Source: Gemmatimonadota bacterium
GTDB lineage: Bacteria; Gemmatimonadota; Gemmatimonadetes; Palauibacterales; KS3-K002
Direction: 5' to 3'
Length of the DNA: 64,000 nucleotides
NCBI GenBank assembly: GCA_020344215.1
Contig: CP070815.1
Span: 3,429,933 to 3,493,932, forward strand
Below are positions 44,004 through 51,890 of the stretch, one piece after another (position 1 is the stretch's first letter; each line of letters begins with the position of its first letter). The position numbers and the translations under genes are program-made. The notes under the pieces are model-generated. The model saw nothing but the letters and a program-made list of their open reading frames with translations, was not told where the DNA came from and did not search any database.

Positions 44004-44079
44004 TTGTCTAAGAAAATAGGTACGGGCCGCGGACTTGTCAAGGCTTTGTCTACATGCTTATTTGGGCAATACTTAGACA
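44004..44079. promoter_or_regulatory. Operator-like array of TTGTCTA units
   Basis: On the plus strand TTGTCTA stands at 44004 and 44046, TTGTCAA at 44035, and the inverse TTAGACA at 44073. TGTCTAAG and CTTAGACA at the two ends are perfect inverse repeats. The units surround and overlap the -35 and -10 of the DUF4397 promoter, as a repressor or activator array would. Confidence 0.55.
44013..44041 (-). promoter_or_regulatory. Promoter of the DUF4397 gene
   Basis: The minus strand reads TTGACA, a 17-base spacer and TATTTT, the best sigma-70-type promoter in the window. Transcription should start near 44005, about 65 bases before the ATG. Confidence 0.75.
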
Positions 44080-44143
44080 GAACCCCGTGAGGCTGGGGGG
44101 TGGCTCGGCGGTGGATGCTAGGAGGGCAAGCGCTACCTAGCGG

Positions 44144-45445
44144 TTAGCGGTCGAGACCGTCGCCGTGGGCCTCGAGATAATCGAGGAGCAGGTTGGACAT
44201 TACCCGCATGCCGACGGGCACGGAGCCGTCGTCGGCCATGAAGTTGGGCGTGTGGTTCCAGCCGGAGGTCGTGCCCGGCTTCGTGGTGCCGAGGCTGATG
44301 TAGAAACCGGGGACGATGTTGGCGAAGTAAGCGAAGTCCTCGGCGGCCATGAAGGGTTCGAGGACGAGCGCGTTCTCGTCGCCGACGACGCGTGAGAGCG
44401 TGGGCGCCATCTGGTCGGCGAGTTCCGGGTCGTTGATGGTGGGCGGCGCGCCACGAGAGTAGTCGAACTGGTAGGCGCCGCCTCCCGCCTGGGTGACCCC
44501 GGCGAGGATCTCGTCCATTCGGCGCTCGATGGCGTCGCGCACCTCGGAGTTGTAGGCGCGGACCGTCCCCTCGATGTAGACCTCGGCGGGGATGATGTTG
44601 AAGCGCTCGCCGCTGCGGAATATGCCGACCGAGATCACGCTCGGCTCCAGCGGCGGAAGGTTGCGGGAACGGATGGTTTGGAACGCTAGGACCGCCTGCG
44701 ACGCCATGACGATAGGGTCGACGCTCAGGTGGGGTGCAGCACCGTGCGATTGCTTTCCGCGGATCGTGATGCGGAAGTGGTCGGAGGAGGCGTAGATCGG
44801 GCCCGAGACGTATCCGACCTGACCAACGTACAGGTCGGGGTTGGTGTGCAGCGCGAAGATCGCCGAAGGCCGCGGGCTCTCCAGCACATTCTCTTCGACC
44901 ATGAGCGGCGCGCCGCCGTCCTCGCCGGGCGGTGGCCCCTCTTCGGCCGGCTGGAAGATGAACTTCACCGTCCCCGGCAACTCGTGGCGCAGCGATGCGA
45001 GCACCGAGGCGACGCCCAGCTGCACCGCGGTATGTACGTCGTGGCCGCAGGCGTGACTCACCCCGACCTCCTGGCCGAGATAGGTCGTGCGCACCGTCGA
45101 CTTGAAGGGGTAGGGCGTATCCTCGGTCACCGGCAGGGCGTCCATGTCGGCACGGATGGCGACCACCGGTCCGGGCCTGCTGCCCCGTAGGATCCCTACG
45201 ACGCCCGTATGTGCGACCCCCGTCTGGATCTCGTCGAAGCCGAGCTTCTCGAGATGTGCGGCAACGAGCTTCGCCGTCTCGAACTCCCGGTTGCCCAGCT
45301 CCGGGTACTGATGCATGTGGTGGCGCAGCTCGATGATCTCGGCGGCATAGCGCTCCACCGCGGTGTCTATGCTCTGGTTCTGAGCGGTGACCCGTGTGGG
45401 AGTCGCGAGCACGAGTGTGGCGAAGAGAACGACGAATCGTCGCAC
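44144..45445 (-). CDS. Exported M20-family amidohydrolase
   Basis: The 433-residue protein has a signal peptide (VVLFATLVLATPTRVTAQ) and an M20D/IAA-amino-acid-hydrolase fold: ELRHHMHQYPELGNREFET, AIRADMDALPV, the metal site SHACGHDVHTAVQLG, catalytic acids in FQPAEEGPP, HTNPDLYVGQVGY and a final metal ligand region. It cleaves N-acyl or amide bonds of amino acids or short peptides, here in the periplasm. A hairpin (ACCCC...GGGGT, 44082-44101) after the stop may end transcription. Weak promoter elements TTGCGA-N16-TATCCT lie near 45490. Confidence 0.87.
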   Translation of the reverse strand: MRRFVVLFATLVLATPTRVTAQNQSIDTAVERYAAEIIELRHHMHQYPELGNREFETAKLVAAHLEKLGFDEIQTGVAHTGVVGILRGSRPGPVVAIRADMDALPVTEDTPYPFKSTVRTTYLGQEVGVSHACGHDVHTAVQLGVASVLASLRHELPGTVKFIFQPAEEGPPPGEDGGAPLMVEENVLESPRPSAIFALHTNPDLYVGQVGYVSGPIYASSDHFRITIRGKQSHGAAPHLSVDPIVMASQAVLAFQTIRSRNLPPLEPSVISVGIFRSGERFNIIPAEVYIEGTVRAYNSEVRDAIERRMDEILAGVTQAGGGAYQFDYSRGAPPTINDPELADQMAPTLSRVVGDENALVLEPFMAAEDFAYFANIVPGFYISLGTTKPGTTSGWNHTPNFMADDGSVPVGMRVMSNLLLDYLEAHGDGLDR

Positions 45446-45605
45446 GGGATCCTCCTGTTGAAGTGGCCGTCCGTGGAATCCGACAAGGATAGCGGAATAC
45501 GAGTTTGTCGCAACGCCGCCTCCGACAGGCGGCCTGGCAACGGGTGGTGGTGGTCGCTAGTTTGCCCGCACCCATCACCACTGATTTGAATAGGAGTGTG
45601 TTCCA

Positions 45606-46751
45606 ATGACCACGTCGAGGCGAGAGTTCTTGCAGGTGACCGCCGCCGCCGGCGGTGCCCTCGGTCTCGGGATGCTGGGTGAGGTCCACGCGCAGGAGCG
45701 AGAAGTGCCGAAGGCGGAGAAGCCGCTGAGGATCCTCATCCTCGGCGGAACCGGCTTTACCGGTCCGCATCAGATCCACTACGCCCTGGCTCGCGGCCAC
45801 GAGGTGACGATCTTCAACCGGGGTAGGACGGAGCCGACGGTGCACCGGGAGCTCGTCGCGCAGGTCGAGCAGCTCACGGGTGACCGGGACGACAATATCG
45901 AGGCGCTGAGGGGTCGTGAATGGGACGCGGTGATCGACAACTCCGCCTCGATACCTAGGTGGGTCCGCCAATCGGCGGGGTTACTGAAGGACTCGGTGGA
46001 ACTGTATCTGTTCACGTCGTCGCTCTCCGTCCACGCCGACAACAGCAAGATCGGGATCACCGAGGACGATCCGGTTGCGACGATCGATGACCCGACCGTC
46101 GAGGAGATCACCGGTGAGACGTACGGGGCGCTCAAGGCGCTGTGCGAGCAGGAGGCGAGGGACGCCTTTCCCGATCGCGCTATCATCGTGCGGCCCCATC
46201 TGATCGTCGGGCCCGGCGATCGCTCGGATCGCTGGACGTACTGGCCCGTGCGGGTCGAGCGCGGCGGCGAAGTGATGGCTCCCGGCGAGCCGACGGATCC
46301 GACCCAGTACATCGATAGCCGCGACCTTGCCGAGTTCGACATCCATCTGATCGAGCAGCGTGCGGTTGGCACCTACAGCGCCGTCGGGCCGCTGGCGCCG
46401 CTCAGCATGGCCGAGCTGCTCTTCGGCATGCGGGCAGTGGTCAGCAACGAGATCTGCTTCACCTGGGTGGACGCCGACTTCCTGGCCGAGCACGAGGTGG
46501 CGCCGTGGGCGCACATGCCGGCGTGGATCCCGCCGCGTGACGGCTTCCAGGGCTTCAGCGCCTTCGACAATTCACGAGCCGTCGGCGCCGGGCTCGAGTA
46601 CCGCCCGCTCGCCGTCACGGCGAAGGACACCCTCGACTGGTGGAAGACGCTGCCGGAGGAGCGGCGGGCGAGCCCGGGGGCGGGGCTCGATGCGGAGCGT
46701 GAGCGCGAGGTGCTCGCAGCGTGGCACGGTCGGGAGGGGGGTAATCGGTAA
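45606..46751 (+). CDS. Tat-exported NAD-dependent epimerase/dehydratase-like protein
   Basis: The 381-residue protein begins with a twin-arginine signal (SRREFLQVTAAAGGALGLG, then VHAQ). An extended short-chain dehydrogenase fold follows: LRILILGGTGFTGPHQIHYA binds the dinucleotide, and RGREWDAVIDNSA and ETYGALKALCEQ continue it. The usual catalytic YxxxK is present as Y-G-A-L-K. Tat export would carry the NAD cofactor out with the folded enzyme, as in glucose-fructose oxidoreductase. Substrate is unknown. AGGAG precedes the ATG. The stop codon is provided by the first unit of the heptamer repeat downstream. Confidence 0.83.
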   Translation: MTTSRREFLQVTAAAGGALGLGMLGEVHAQEREVPKAEKPLRILILGGTGFTGPHQIHYALARGHEVTIFNRGRTEPTVHRELVAQVEQLTGDRDDNIEALRGREWDAVIDNSASIPRWVRQSAGLLKDSVELYLFTSSLSVHADNSKIGITEDDPVATIDDPTVEEITGETYGALKALCEQEARDAFPDRAIIVRPHLIVGPGDRSDRWTYWPVRVERGGEVMAPGEPTDPTQYIDSRDLAEFDIHLIEQRAVGTYSAVGPLAPLSMAELLFGMRAVVSNEICFTWVDADFLAEHEVAPWAHMPAWIPPRDGFQGFSAFDNSRAVGAGLEYRPLAVTAKDTLDWWKTLPEERRASPGAGLDAEREREVLAAWHGREGGNR

Positions 46752-46808
46752 TCGGTGGTCGGTGGTCGGTAATCGGTGGTCGGTGAACGGTAATCAGTGA
46801 TCAGTGAT
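46742..46808. repeat. Heptamer repeat array TAATCGG / TGGTCGG
   Basis: About nine tandem heptamers of the form TRRTCGG, ending in TAATCAG and TGATCAG variants, fill the gap between the epimerase and transporter genes. The epimerase stop TAA lies within it. The related array between hemE and hemH has the same seven-base period. Confidence 0.8.
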
Positions 46809-46826
46809 CACCGACCAAGATTGTCT

Positions 46827-48236
46827 ATGAGCAGAGACCGCCCCGGCTTGGCGACGCGAATCCTGCAGCGCGCTGTCGATGTCAGACCTGAGGAAACGAG
46901 CGCGCTACTGCTGTCGTGCGCCTACCACTTCTTCATCCTGTCCAGCTATTACATACTTCGGCCGATCCGCGACGAGGCGGCGGTATTCAGCGGGGTGCGG
47001 AACCTGCCGTGGCTGTTCACCGGCACGCTGGTCCTGATGCTGCTGGCGCATCCGCCGTTCGCAGCATTGGTGGCCAAGCTCCCCCGCACACGGTTCATCT
47101 CGTACACCTATCGCTTCTTCATAGCGAATCTGCTCGTCTTCTTCGCGCTGCTGAGTTGGGCGCCGGAGGGCGCGGACCTCTGGATAGGCCGTGCGTTCTA
47201 CTGGTGGGTGAGCGTCTTCAACCTGTTCGTCGTCTCGATCTTCTGGGCCTTCATGGCCGACGTGTTCCGCAACGAGCAGGGGAAGCGGATGTTCGGGTTC
47301 GTGGCGCTGGGCGGTACGTTGGGTGCCATAGTGGGTGCGGCGACCACGGCGTCGCTGGTGGAGCACATTGGGCCCGTATATCTGATCCTGATTTCCGTAG
47401 TGCTATTGGAGCTCGCCGTCTGGTGCGTGCGCCGGCTCTCGGCGCGGGGCGGGCCGACGCGGCGCGCGCTGCCCGAGGAATCCGGGATCAGGGTGGGCGG
47501 TCTGCCGGAGACGGAGCCGGGTCGCGGTTATGCGGTGGGCCCGGCGGAGTCGAAGGCGGAGGAGCCGATCGGCGGGGGTGTCCTCGCGGGGATCACCCAC
47601 GTGTTCCGCTCTCCCTACCTGCTGGGCATCTGCGCCTACATGCTGCTTTACACGATCGCGGCGACTTTCCTCTACTTTCAGCAGACCTGGATCGTAGAGG
47701 AGACGATCGCCGATCGTGCGGTGCGCACGGCGTTCTTCGCCAAGATCGATCTGGCGGTAAACGTGCTGGCGATCTTCACCCAGGCCTTCCTTACCGGGCG
47801 GTTCATCAAGTGGCTGGGCGTGGCGGTGACGCTGACGCTCTTGCCGGCGGTATGTGTGCTCGGGTTCAGCGGCTTGGGGCTCTGGCCGTTCCTTGGCGTG
47901 CTGGTGGTGTTCCAAACGCTACGGCGTGCCGGCAACTATGCGGTGGCGCGCCCGACCCGCGAAGTGCTCTACACCGTGGTCAACCGCGAGGAGAAGTACA
48001 AGGCGAAGAACTTCATCGATACCTTCGTCTATCGCGGGGGTGACCAGGTGGGTGCCTGGGCGTACGGCGGGATGATGTGGTTCGGCTTCGGCATGTCGGT
48101 GATGGCCTTCGTGGCCGTGCCGCTCTGCGCCGTCTGGCTGGCGGTCGGCTACTGGCTGGGTCGGCGCCAGGAGGCGCTGGCCCGGCGGCAGGCACGGGGC
48201 GACGTCGCCGTCCAGCCGGCCGCTGCTGTCCTCTGA
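46827..48236 (+). CDS. Npt1/Npt2-like nucleotide transporter-family membrane protein
   Basis: The 469-residue protein has about twelve helices and opens with VRPEETSALLLSCAYHFFIL and SSYYILRPIRDEAAVFSG, typical of MFS-related proteins annotated as Npt1/Npt2 (ATP/ADP translocase-like) in free-living bacteria. Further marks are WAFMADVFRNEQGKRMFGFV and NYAVARPTREVLYTVVNREE. In free-living bacteria the substrate is unknown and ATP exchange should not be assumed. The ATG lies 18 bases beyond the repeat array; the stop is three bases from that of the convergent DUF4153 gene. Confidence 0.75.
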   Translation: MSRDRPGLATRILQRAVDVRPEETSALLLSCAYHFFILSSYYILRPIRDEAAVFSGVRNLPWLFTGTLVLMLLAHPPFAALVAKLPRTRFISYTYRFFIANLLVFFALLSWAPEGADLWIGRAFYWWVSVFNLFVVSIFWAFMADVFRNEQGKRMFGFVALGGTLGAIVGAATTASLVEHIGPVYLILISVVLLELAVWCVRRLSARGGPTRRALPEESGIRVGGLPETEPGRGYAVGPAESKAEEPIGGGVLAGITHVFRSPYLLGICAYMLLYTIAATFLYFQQTWIVEETIADRAVRTAFFAKIDLAVNVLAIFTQAFLTGRFIKWLGVAVTLTLLPAVCVLGFSGLGLWPFLGVLVVFQTLRRAGNYAVARPTREVLYTVVNREEKYKAKNFIDTFVYRGGDQVGAWAYGGMMWFGFGMSVMAFVAVPLCAVWLAVGYWLGRRQEALARRQARGDVAVQPAAAVL

Positions 48237-48239
48237 TCG

Positions 48240-50048
48240 TTACTTCAGATCGACCAGCACGGTCGCCGCAAACTGCTGCAGCTTGAGCGAGTCGGGCGCG
48301 CCGGACAGGCGGGCGCTGCTCAGGTAGATGACACAGTGGTAGCGCTCGCTCTCCAACTCCAGGGTAGTCTCTTCCCTCCCGTAGGACTCGCCGCGCAGCT
48401 CACGCGCGCCGAGCTCGCTGAGCAGCGGGGTCAGGTCGACCGTCACACCGGCTGATGGGTCGTCCGCCGGACCCAGCCTCAGCGTCATCCCATCCAGCGT
48501 GAGCATCGTTGCGGCGTCGAGCGGGCACTCGAACTCGCTCGGCTCGTCGCCGAAGTAGCGGTCGAGCTCGTAGACGTAATCGAAGCCGGCGACCTGAAGC
48601 GGGTTCGGGACGGGGCCGTGGATAGCGAGGGCCTCGGGCTCCTGCTGCCAGCGGCTGATGTAGTCGAGTCCCATCTCCTGCATGGCGATCGGTGCGGTCA
48701 GATCGTCCGGGAGTCGCTCGGGCTCGGCATACCAGTCGCGTATACGGTCGGGGCCGTGGAACGTGATCACGTACTGGACGATGTCGGATATCTCCTTCTT
48801 CTGCTCGAAGGGGAGAGCTTTGCGCTTCGCGTCCAGCTTTCCGTCGAGCAGCAGCTCGTCGGCGGCGTTCAGTATCTCGCTGAGACGTCCAAGCTGACTG
48901 CGCCTGGCGAAGCTGGTCGCGCTCCAGGGCCCGAATGCCGCGAGCAGCGAGACAATGCACAGGGAGACGGGGATGACTCGGATGTCACGCGCCCGTCTGA
49001 GAGTGAAGTAGAGGGTGATACCGAGGAGCCAGGCCGATGCCGCCACAACTAGATAGCGCTTCTCGGTGATCCCGTAGTCGGAGATGCGGGTCCAGATCGC
49101 AACGGAGATCAAGACGATCAGCGGGTAGAGCGGCCAGAAGAAGAACTTCGCATAGCGTGCGATCCACCTGCTCTCCGCCTGCTCGCGGATCGGGTACACC
49201 AGCAGCAGGGCCAGCATTCCCGAGACCGTGACGCCGATCACCGGGAAGCCGACCCAGCCGTCCGGCAGCTCCCACTGGACGATGATCTTCACCATGTAGG
49301 CGTAGAGTATGATCAGGTAGAGAGCGACCAGCGGTATGAGCACGTACTGTGAGAAGACGCGCAGACCTGTGGGGTAGTCGCGCACCTCCTGCAGCCCCCG
49401 CACGTCTTCCGGGATACCGGCCAGGAAGAACCAGGTGCCGTACGGGAGGGTGACCCAGTAGAAGAGCTGGACGTAGGCTTCGGGATCGACGTCGAACCCG
49501 AGTAGCACGTCGCAGGCACCGAGGGCGAGGCTCAGACCGGCATAGAGCGCGATGGAGTAGAGTACGGCGGCGGCGAGGCGCAGCAGCATCACCTTGTTGT
49601 ATTGCCAGAACCCGTTCTGCTCGCCGGGACGGCCGAGGAACGGCAGGAACGAGGACGCCAGGATGGTAGCTGTGAGGAGCAGGAAGTAGTTGGCGGCGTC
49701 GGCACCCTTGACCGGGGTCGGCATGATCATGTAGTAGGCGACCAGCGCCACGAGCCCGGCGATCTCCAATCCGAGGCGGACCCGCCTGGACCAGCCCCTG
49801 CTCTCGCCCAGTACGCGCAGCGAGTAGAAGAATGGGATGCCGAGGATGGCGACCATGATAGCGGGCAAGACGGCTTGCGTCGCCTGGTCGCTGGCGACCC
49901 CGTACTCGATGTTGTAGTGGACGGCGGCGGCTGCCGCGAGGGCGGCAAGGACCGAGAGCGGAAAGCGGACGAAGGTGGCGCGGGCGCGCTCGGCAAGATC
50001 GATCAGCGAAGCGAAGCGCCGGCTGAGAATCTGCTCTGGTGTGTCCAT
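48240..50048 (-). CDS. DUF4153 membrane protein
   Basis: The 602-residue protein has about ten to twelve helices in residues 30-385, with the DUF4153 hallmark ARDIRVIPVSLCIVSLLAAF and GPWSATSFARRSQLGRL at the end of that part. A soluble C-terminal region of about 200 residues follows (DIVQYVITFHGPDRIRDWY). Function of the family is unknown. It is 54 bases downstream of the membrane-anchored nitroreductase on the same strand. Confidence 0.78.
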   Translation of the reverse strand: MDTPEQILSRRFASLIDLAERARATFVRFPLSVLAALAAAAAVHYNIEYGVASDQATQAVLPAIMVAILGIPFFYSLRVLGESRGWSRRVRLGLEIAGLVALVAYYMIMPTPVKGADAANYFLLLTATILASSFLPFLGRPGEQNGFWQYNKVMLLRLAAAVLYSIALYAGLSLALGACDVLLGFDVDPEAYVQLFYWVTLPYGTWFFLAGIPEDVRGLQEVRDYPTGLRVFSQYVLIPLVALYLIILYAYMVKIIVQWELPDGWVGFPVIGVTVSGMLALLLVYPIREQAESRWIARYAKFFFWPLYPLIVLISVAIWTRISDYGITEKRYLVVAASAWLLGITLYFTLRRARDIRVIPVSLCIVSLLAAFGPWSATSFARRSQLGRLSEILNAADELLLDGKLDAKRKALPFEQKKEISDIVQYVITFHGPDRIRDWYAEPERLPDDLTAPIAMQEMGLDYISRWQQEPEALAIHGPVPNPLQVAGFDYVYELDRYFGDEPSEFECPLDAATMLTLDGMTLRLGPADDPSAGVTVDLTPLLSELGARELRGESYGREETTLELESERYHCVIYLSSARLSGAPDSLKLQQFAATVLVDLK

Positions 50049-50102
50049 CCCGCTGTCTCCGTGTTGGTGGCCGTTGTGTGCGTCCCGGCCATTCGTTAGC
50101 GG

Positions 50103-50825
50103 CTAGAATGACTCGAACACAACGAGCTCGTAGAGATCTTTCTTTTCGGGCGTCGGCGGCCACTCTTGCGGCACCCCGATCGGCGTGAAGCAAATCAGCT
50201 GGTAGCGAGCGGGGATGTTGAAGAATTCCCGCATCTCCTGCTCGGGGAAGAACGAGGTGAAGAAAGCGGTGCCGTAACCGAGCGCCCGGGCCGCCAGCAT
50301 CAGGTTGCCGGCCGCCAGCGACCCGTCGTACACGATGTAGTCCGGGTAGCGCGCCTCTCTGTCGACCAGTAGGGCGACGTAAACCGGCGCCGAGAGTGAG
50401 TGCTCCAGGTACTGCTGGGCGCCGCTGCGGGTTTCCTCGAGGTCACGTTGGGCGGCACCCTCGGAGGAACGGACATTTTCCATGTACCAGTCGAGAGCCT
50501 CCCGCTCTAACCGGTCGAGCGTCTCCCGATCACGAACGACGAGGAACTTCCAGGGCTGCTGGTTGCCGGCGGTGGCCGCGAAGTGCGCGGCCTCCAGGAT
50601 CGCCATCAGGTCTTCCTCGGGAACCGGCTCGGGCTTGAAGGCCCGCACGGTTCGCCGGTTGCGGATCGCCTCGAGGACGGGGACCCCCGCCGCGGCCCTC
50701 GTCAGCTCGCCGACCTGTGTCGCTTCGGGTCGGCGGCTTGTGAGAGCCGTCGTCGCCGCGAGGGTGATCAACGCGCCGAGCAGGAGGCCGGCGATCAAGG
50801 CGAAGCGCGGGCTGAAACGGTTCAC
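50103..50825 (-). CDS. Membrane-anchored nitroreductase-family protein
   Basis: The 240-residue protein has an N-terminal hydrophobic anchor (FALIAGLLLGALITLAATTA) and a nitroreductase domain: VLEAIRNRRTVRAFKPEPV, LEAAHFAATAGNQQPWKFLV and NLMLAARALGYGTAFFT. FMN-dependent reduction of nitro compounds, quinones or thiolates is expected. The anchor is unusual for this mainly cytoplasmic family and could also be a signal peptide. The GTG at 50825 has AGGGGG upstream; codons before it do not resemble the family. Confidence 0.82.
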   Translation of the reverse strand: MNRFSPRFALIAGLLLGALITLAATTALTSRRPEATQVGELTRAAAGVPVLEAIRNRRTVRAFKPEPVPEEDLMAILEAAHFAATAGNQQPWKFLVVRDRETLDRLEREALDWYMENVRSSEGAAQRDLEETRSGAQQYLEHSLSAPVYVALLVDREARYPDYIVYDGSLAAGNLMLAARALGYGTAFFTSFFPEQEMREFFNIPARYQLICFTPIGVPQEWPPTPEKKDLYELVVFESF

Positions 50826-51100
50826 GGTGTCCCCCTGGCTGGGGTGTGTGGTGCGGGCCCGGCGGAGCCAGCGGCGCGACGCACGTCCGGTCCGGCCGGG
50901 AAGGGGGGCGCGCACCGTCTGACAGAGTCGAGATGGTGGGGTATGGTCAAGATCCCAAGAGAAGATGCCGCTCGGCCCGGTTCCCCAGCAAGACGATGCT
51001 GTGTGTGGTTAGAAAAGGTGGGGCACCAGGCGCCCGATGGAGCGTGTGGGGCACCCGGCGGGCGGGCCAGGGGTCGGGCCTGTAAGGGACGAGAGGTGGC
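50826..51100. other. Spacer ending in a small hairpin
   Basis: No gene is seen in this 275-base spacer. AGGTGGC-TCA-GCCACCT at 51094-51110 forms a seven-pair hairpin that includes the stop codon of the next minus-strand gene and may act as a terminator. Confidence 0.4.
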
Positions 51101-51493
51101 TCAGCCACCTGCCCTCGCTGCTTCCCCTTCCCTTCCGGCCAGCTCCGCCATCCGTTCCACCGACTTGAGCATTTCGACCTTCACCTGCTCGAACTCACCC
51201 TCCGTCCCGACGGCGACGGCCGCCGCGTTGAGCCTGCGGACCAGATCGATGAACCGGTCGACCTCCTCGCGCAGCGCGAAGTAACGGCGCTCACTGGTAA
51301 GGAAGGGGTGCGCGCCGTAAAGGAACCCGGCCAGTACGATCAGTAGCCCGATCATGATCGTGGCGTACCAGGCGAACAGGTTCCTCAGGAACAGGAAGCT
51401 GCTCAGGACGATGGCCATGCCGAGGACGGCCGTGCCCAGGCCGATGTACTTATTGAAGGTGCGGCGCCAACTACCGCGGCCCTGTTCTCCCAT
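51101..51493 (-). CDS. Small two-helix membrane protein with helical tail
   Basis: This protein of about 130 residues has two adjacent hydrophobic helices (GLGTAVLGMAIVLSSFLFL, YATIMIGLLIVLAGFLYGA), then a charged helical tail (FALREEVDRFIDLVRRLNAA). I do not recognise a function. The start is uncertain: the ATG at 51493 has AGGAGG three bases upstream, and an in-frame TTG lies four codons earlier. It is divergent from the sigma-54 activator gene. Confidence 0.6.
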   Translation of the reverse strand: MGEQGRGSWRRTFNKYIGLGTAVLGMAIVLSSFLFLRNLFAWYATIMIGLLIVLAGFLYGAHPFLTSERRYFALREEVDRFIDLVRRLNAAAVAVGTEGEFEQVKVEMLKSVERMAELAGREGEAARAGG

Positions 51494-51890
51494 TGGCCTC
51501 CTCAACTCTCCTCGTTAGGGCGACGGCAAAAGGAGGGCTCGTAATAAGTTAGGTCTTGACGCCCAGATTACAAGGACGGAGAGCGCCGCGGCGGGAGGGC
51601 CGAGCTCCGTGGCGGCAAGCGGGCAGGGCGCAGTAGTTTTTATTACGTTTTCAGACGCGCCGCGGCTCAGATCGCGCCCCGTTGGCCGACCCCTTCACGC
51701 CGCTCTCGGCCGGACTATCTTCTTGCGTTGGACATCACTGTCTGAACGTCGCAGAAACGGGGCGGGTCGAGGACCCAGAGGGCCTTTGCTGGGCTCGTCC
51801 CGCGTGGCTGCACACGGGTGCCCAGGCGGGGCCGGCAACTGATCGGCCGGGTTACAGGTAGAAGGCGGCGCGGCGCGGCGGCTGTGTCGA
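51494..51890. other. Divergent spacer with AT-rich patches
   Basis: This 397-base region has no gene. On the minus strand TTGTAA-N16-TAACTT near 51560 could be a promoter for the small membrane protein. An AT-rich patch (GTAGTTTTTATTACG) at about 51630 stands out from the GC-rich background. Confidence 0.4.

Noticed and set aside
46742..46808. CRISPR array
   Set aside because: The units are seven bases long and contiguous, with no spacers and no cas genes.
46827..48236. An ATP/ADP translocase of an intracellular parasite type
   Set aside because: The family resemblance is real, but nothing else in the window suggests an intracellular life; the substrate is left open.
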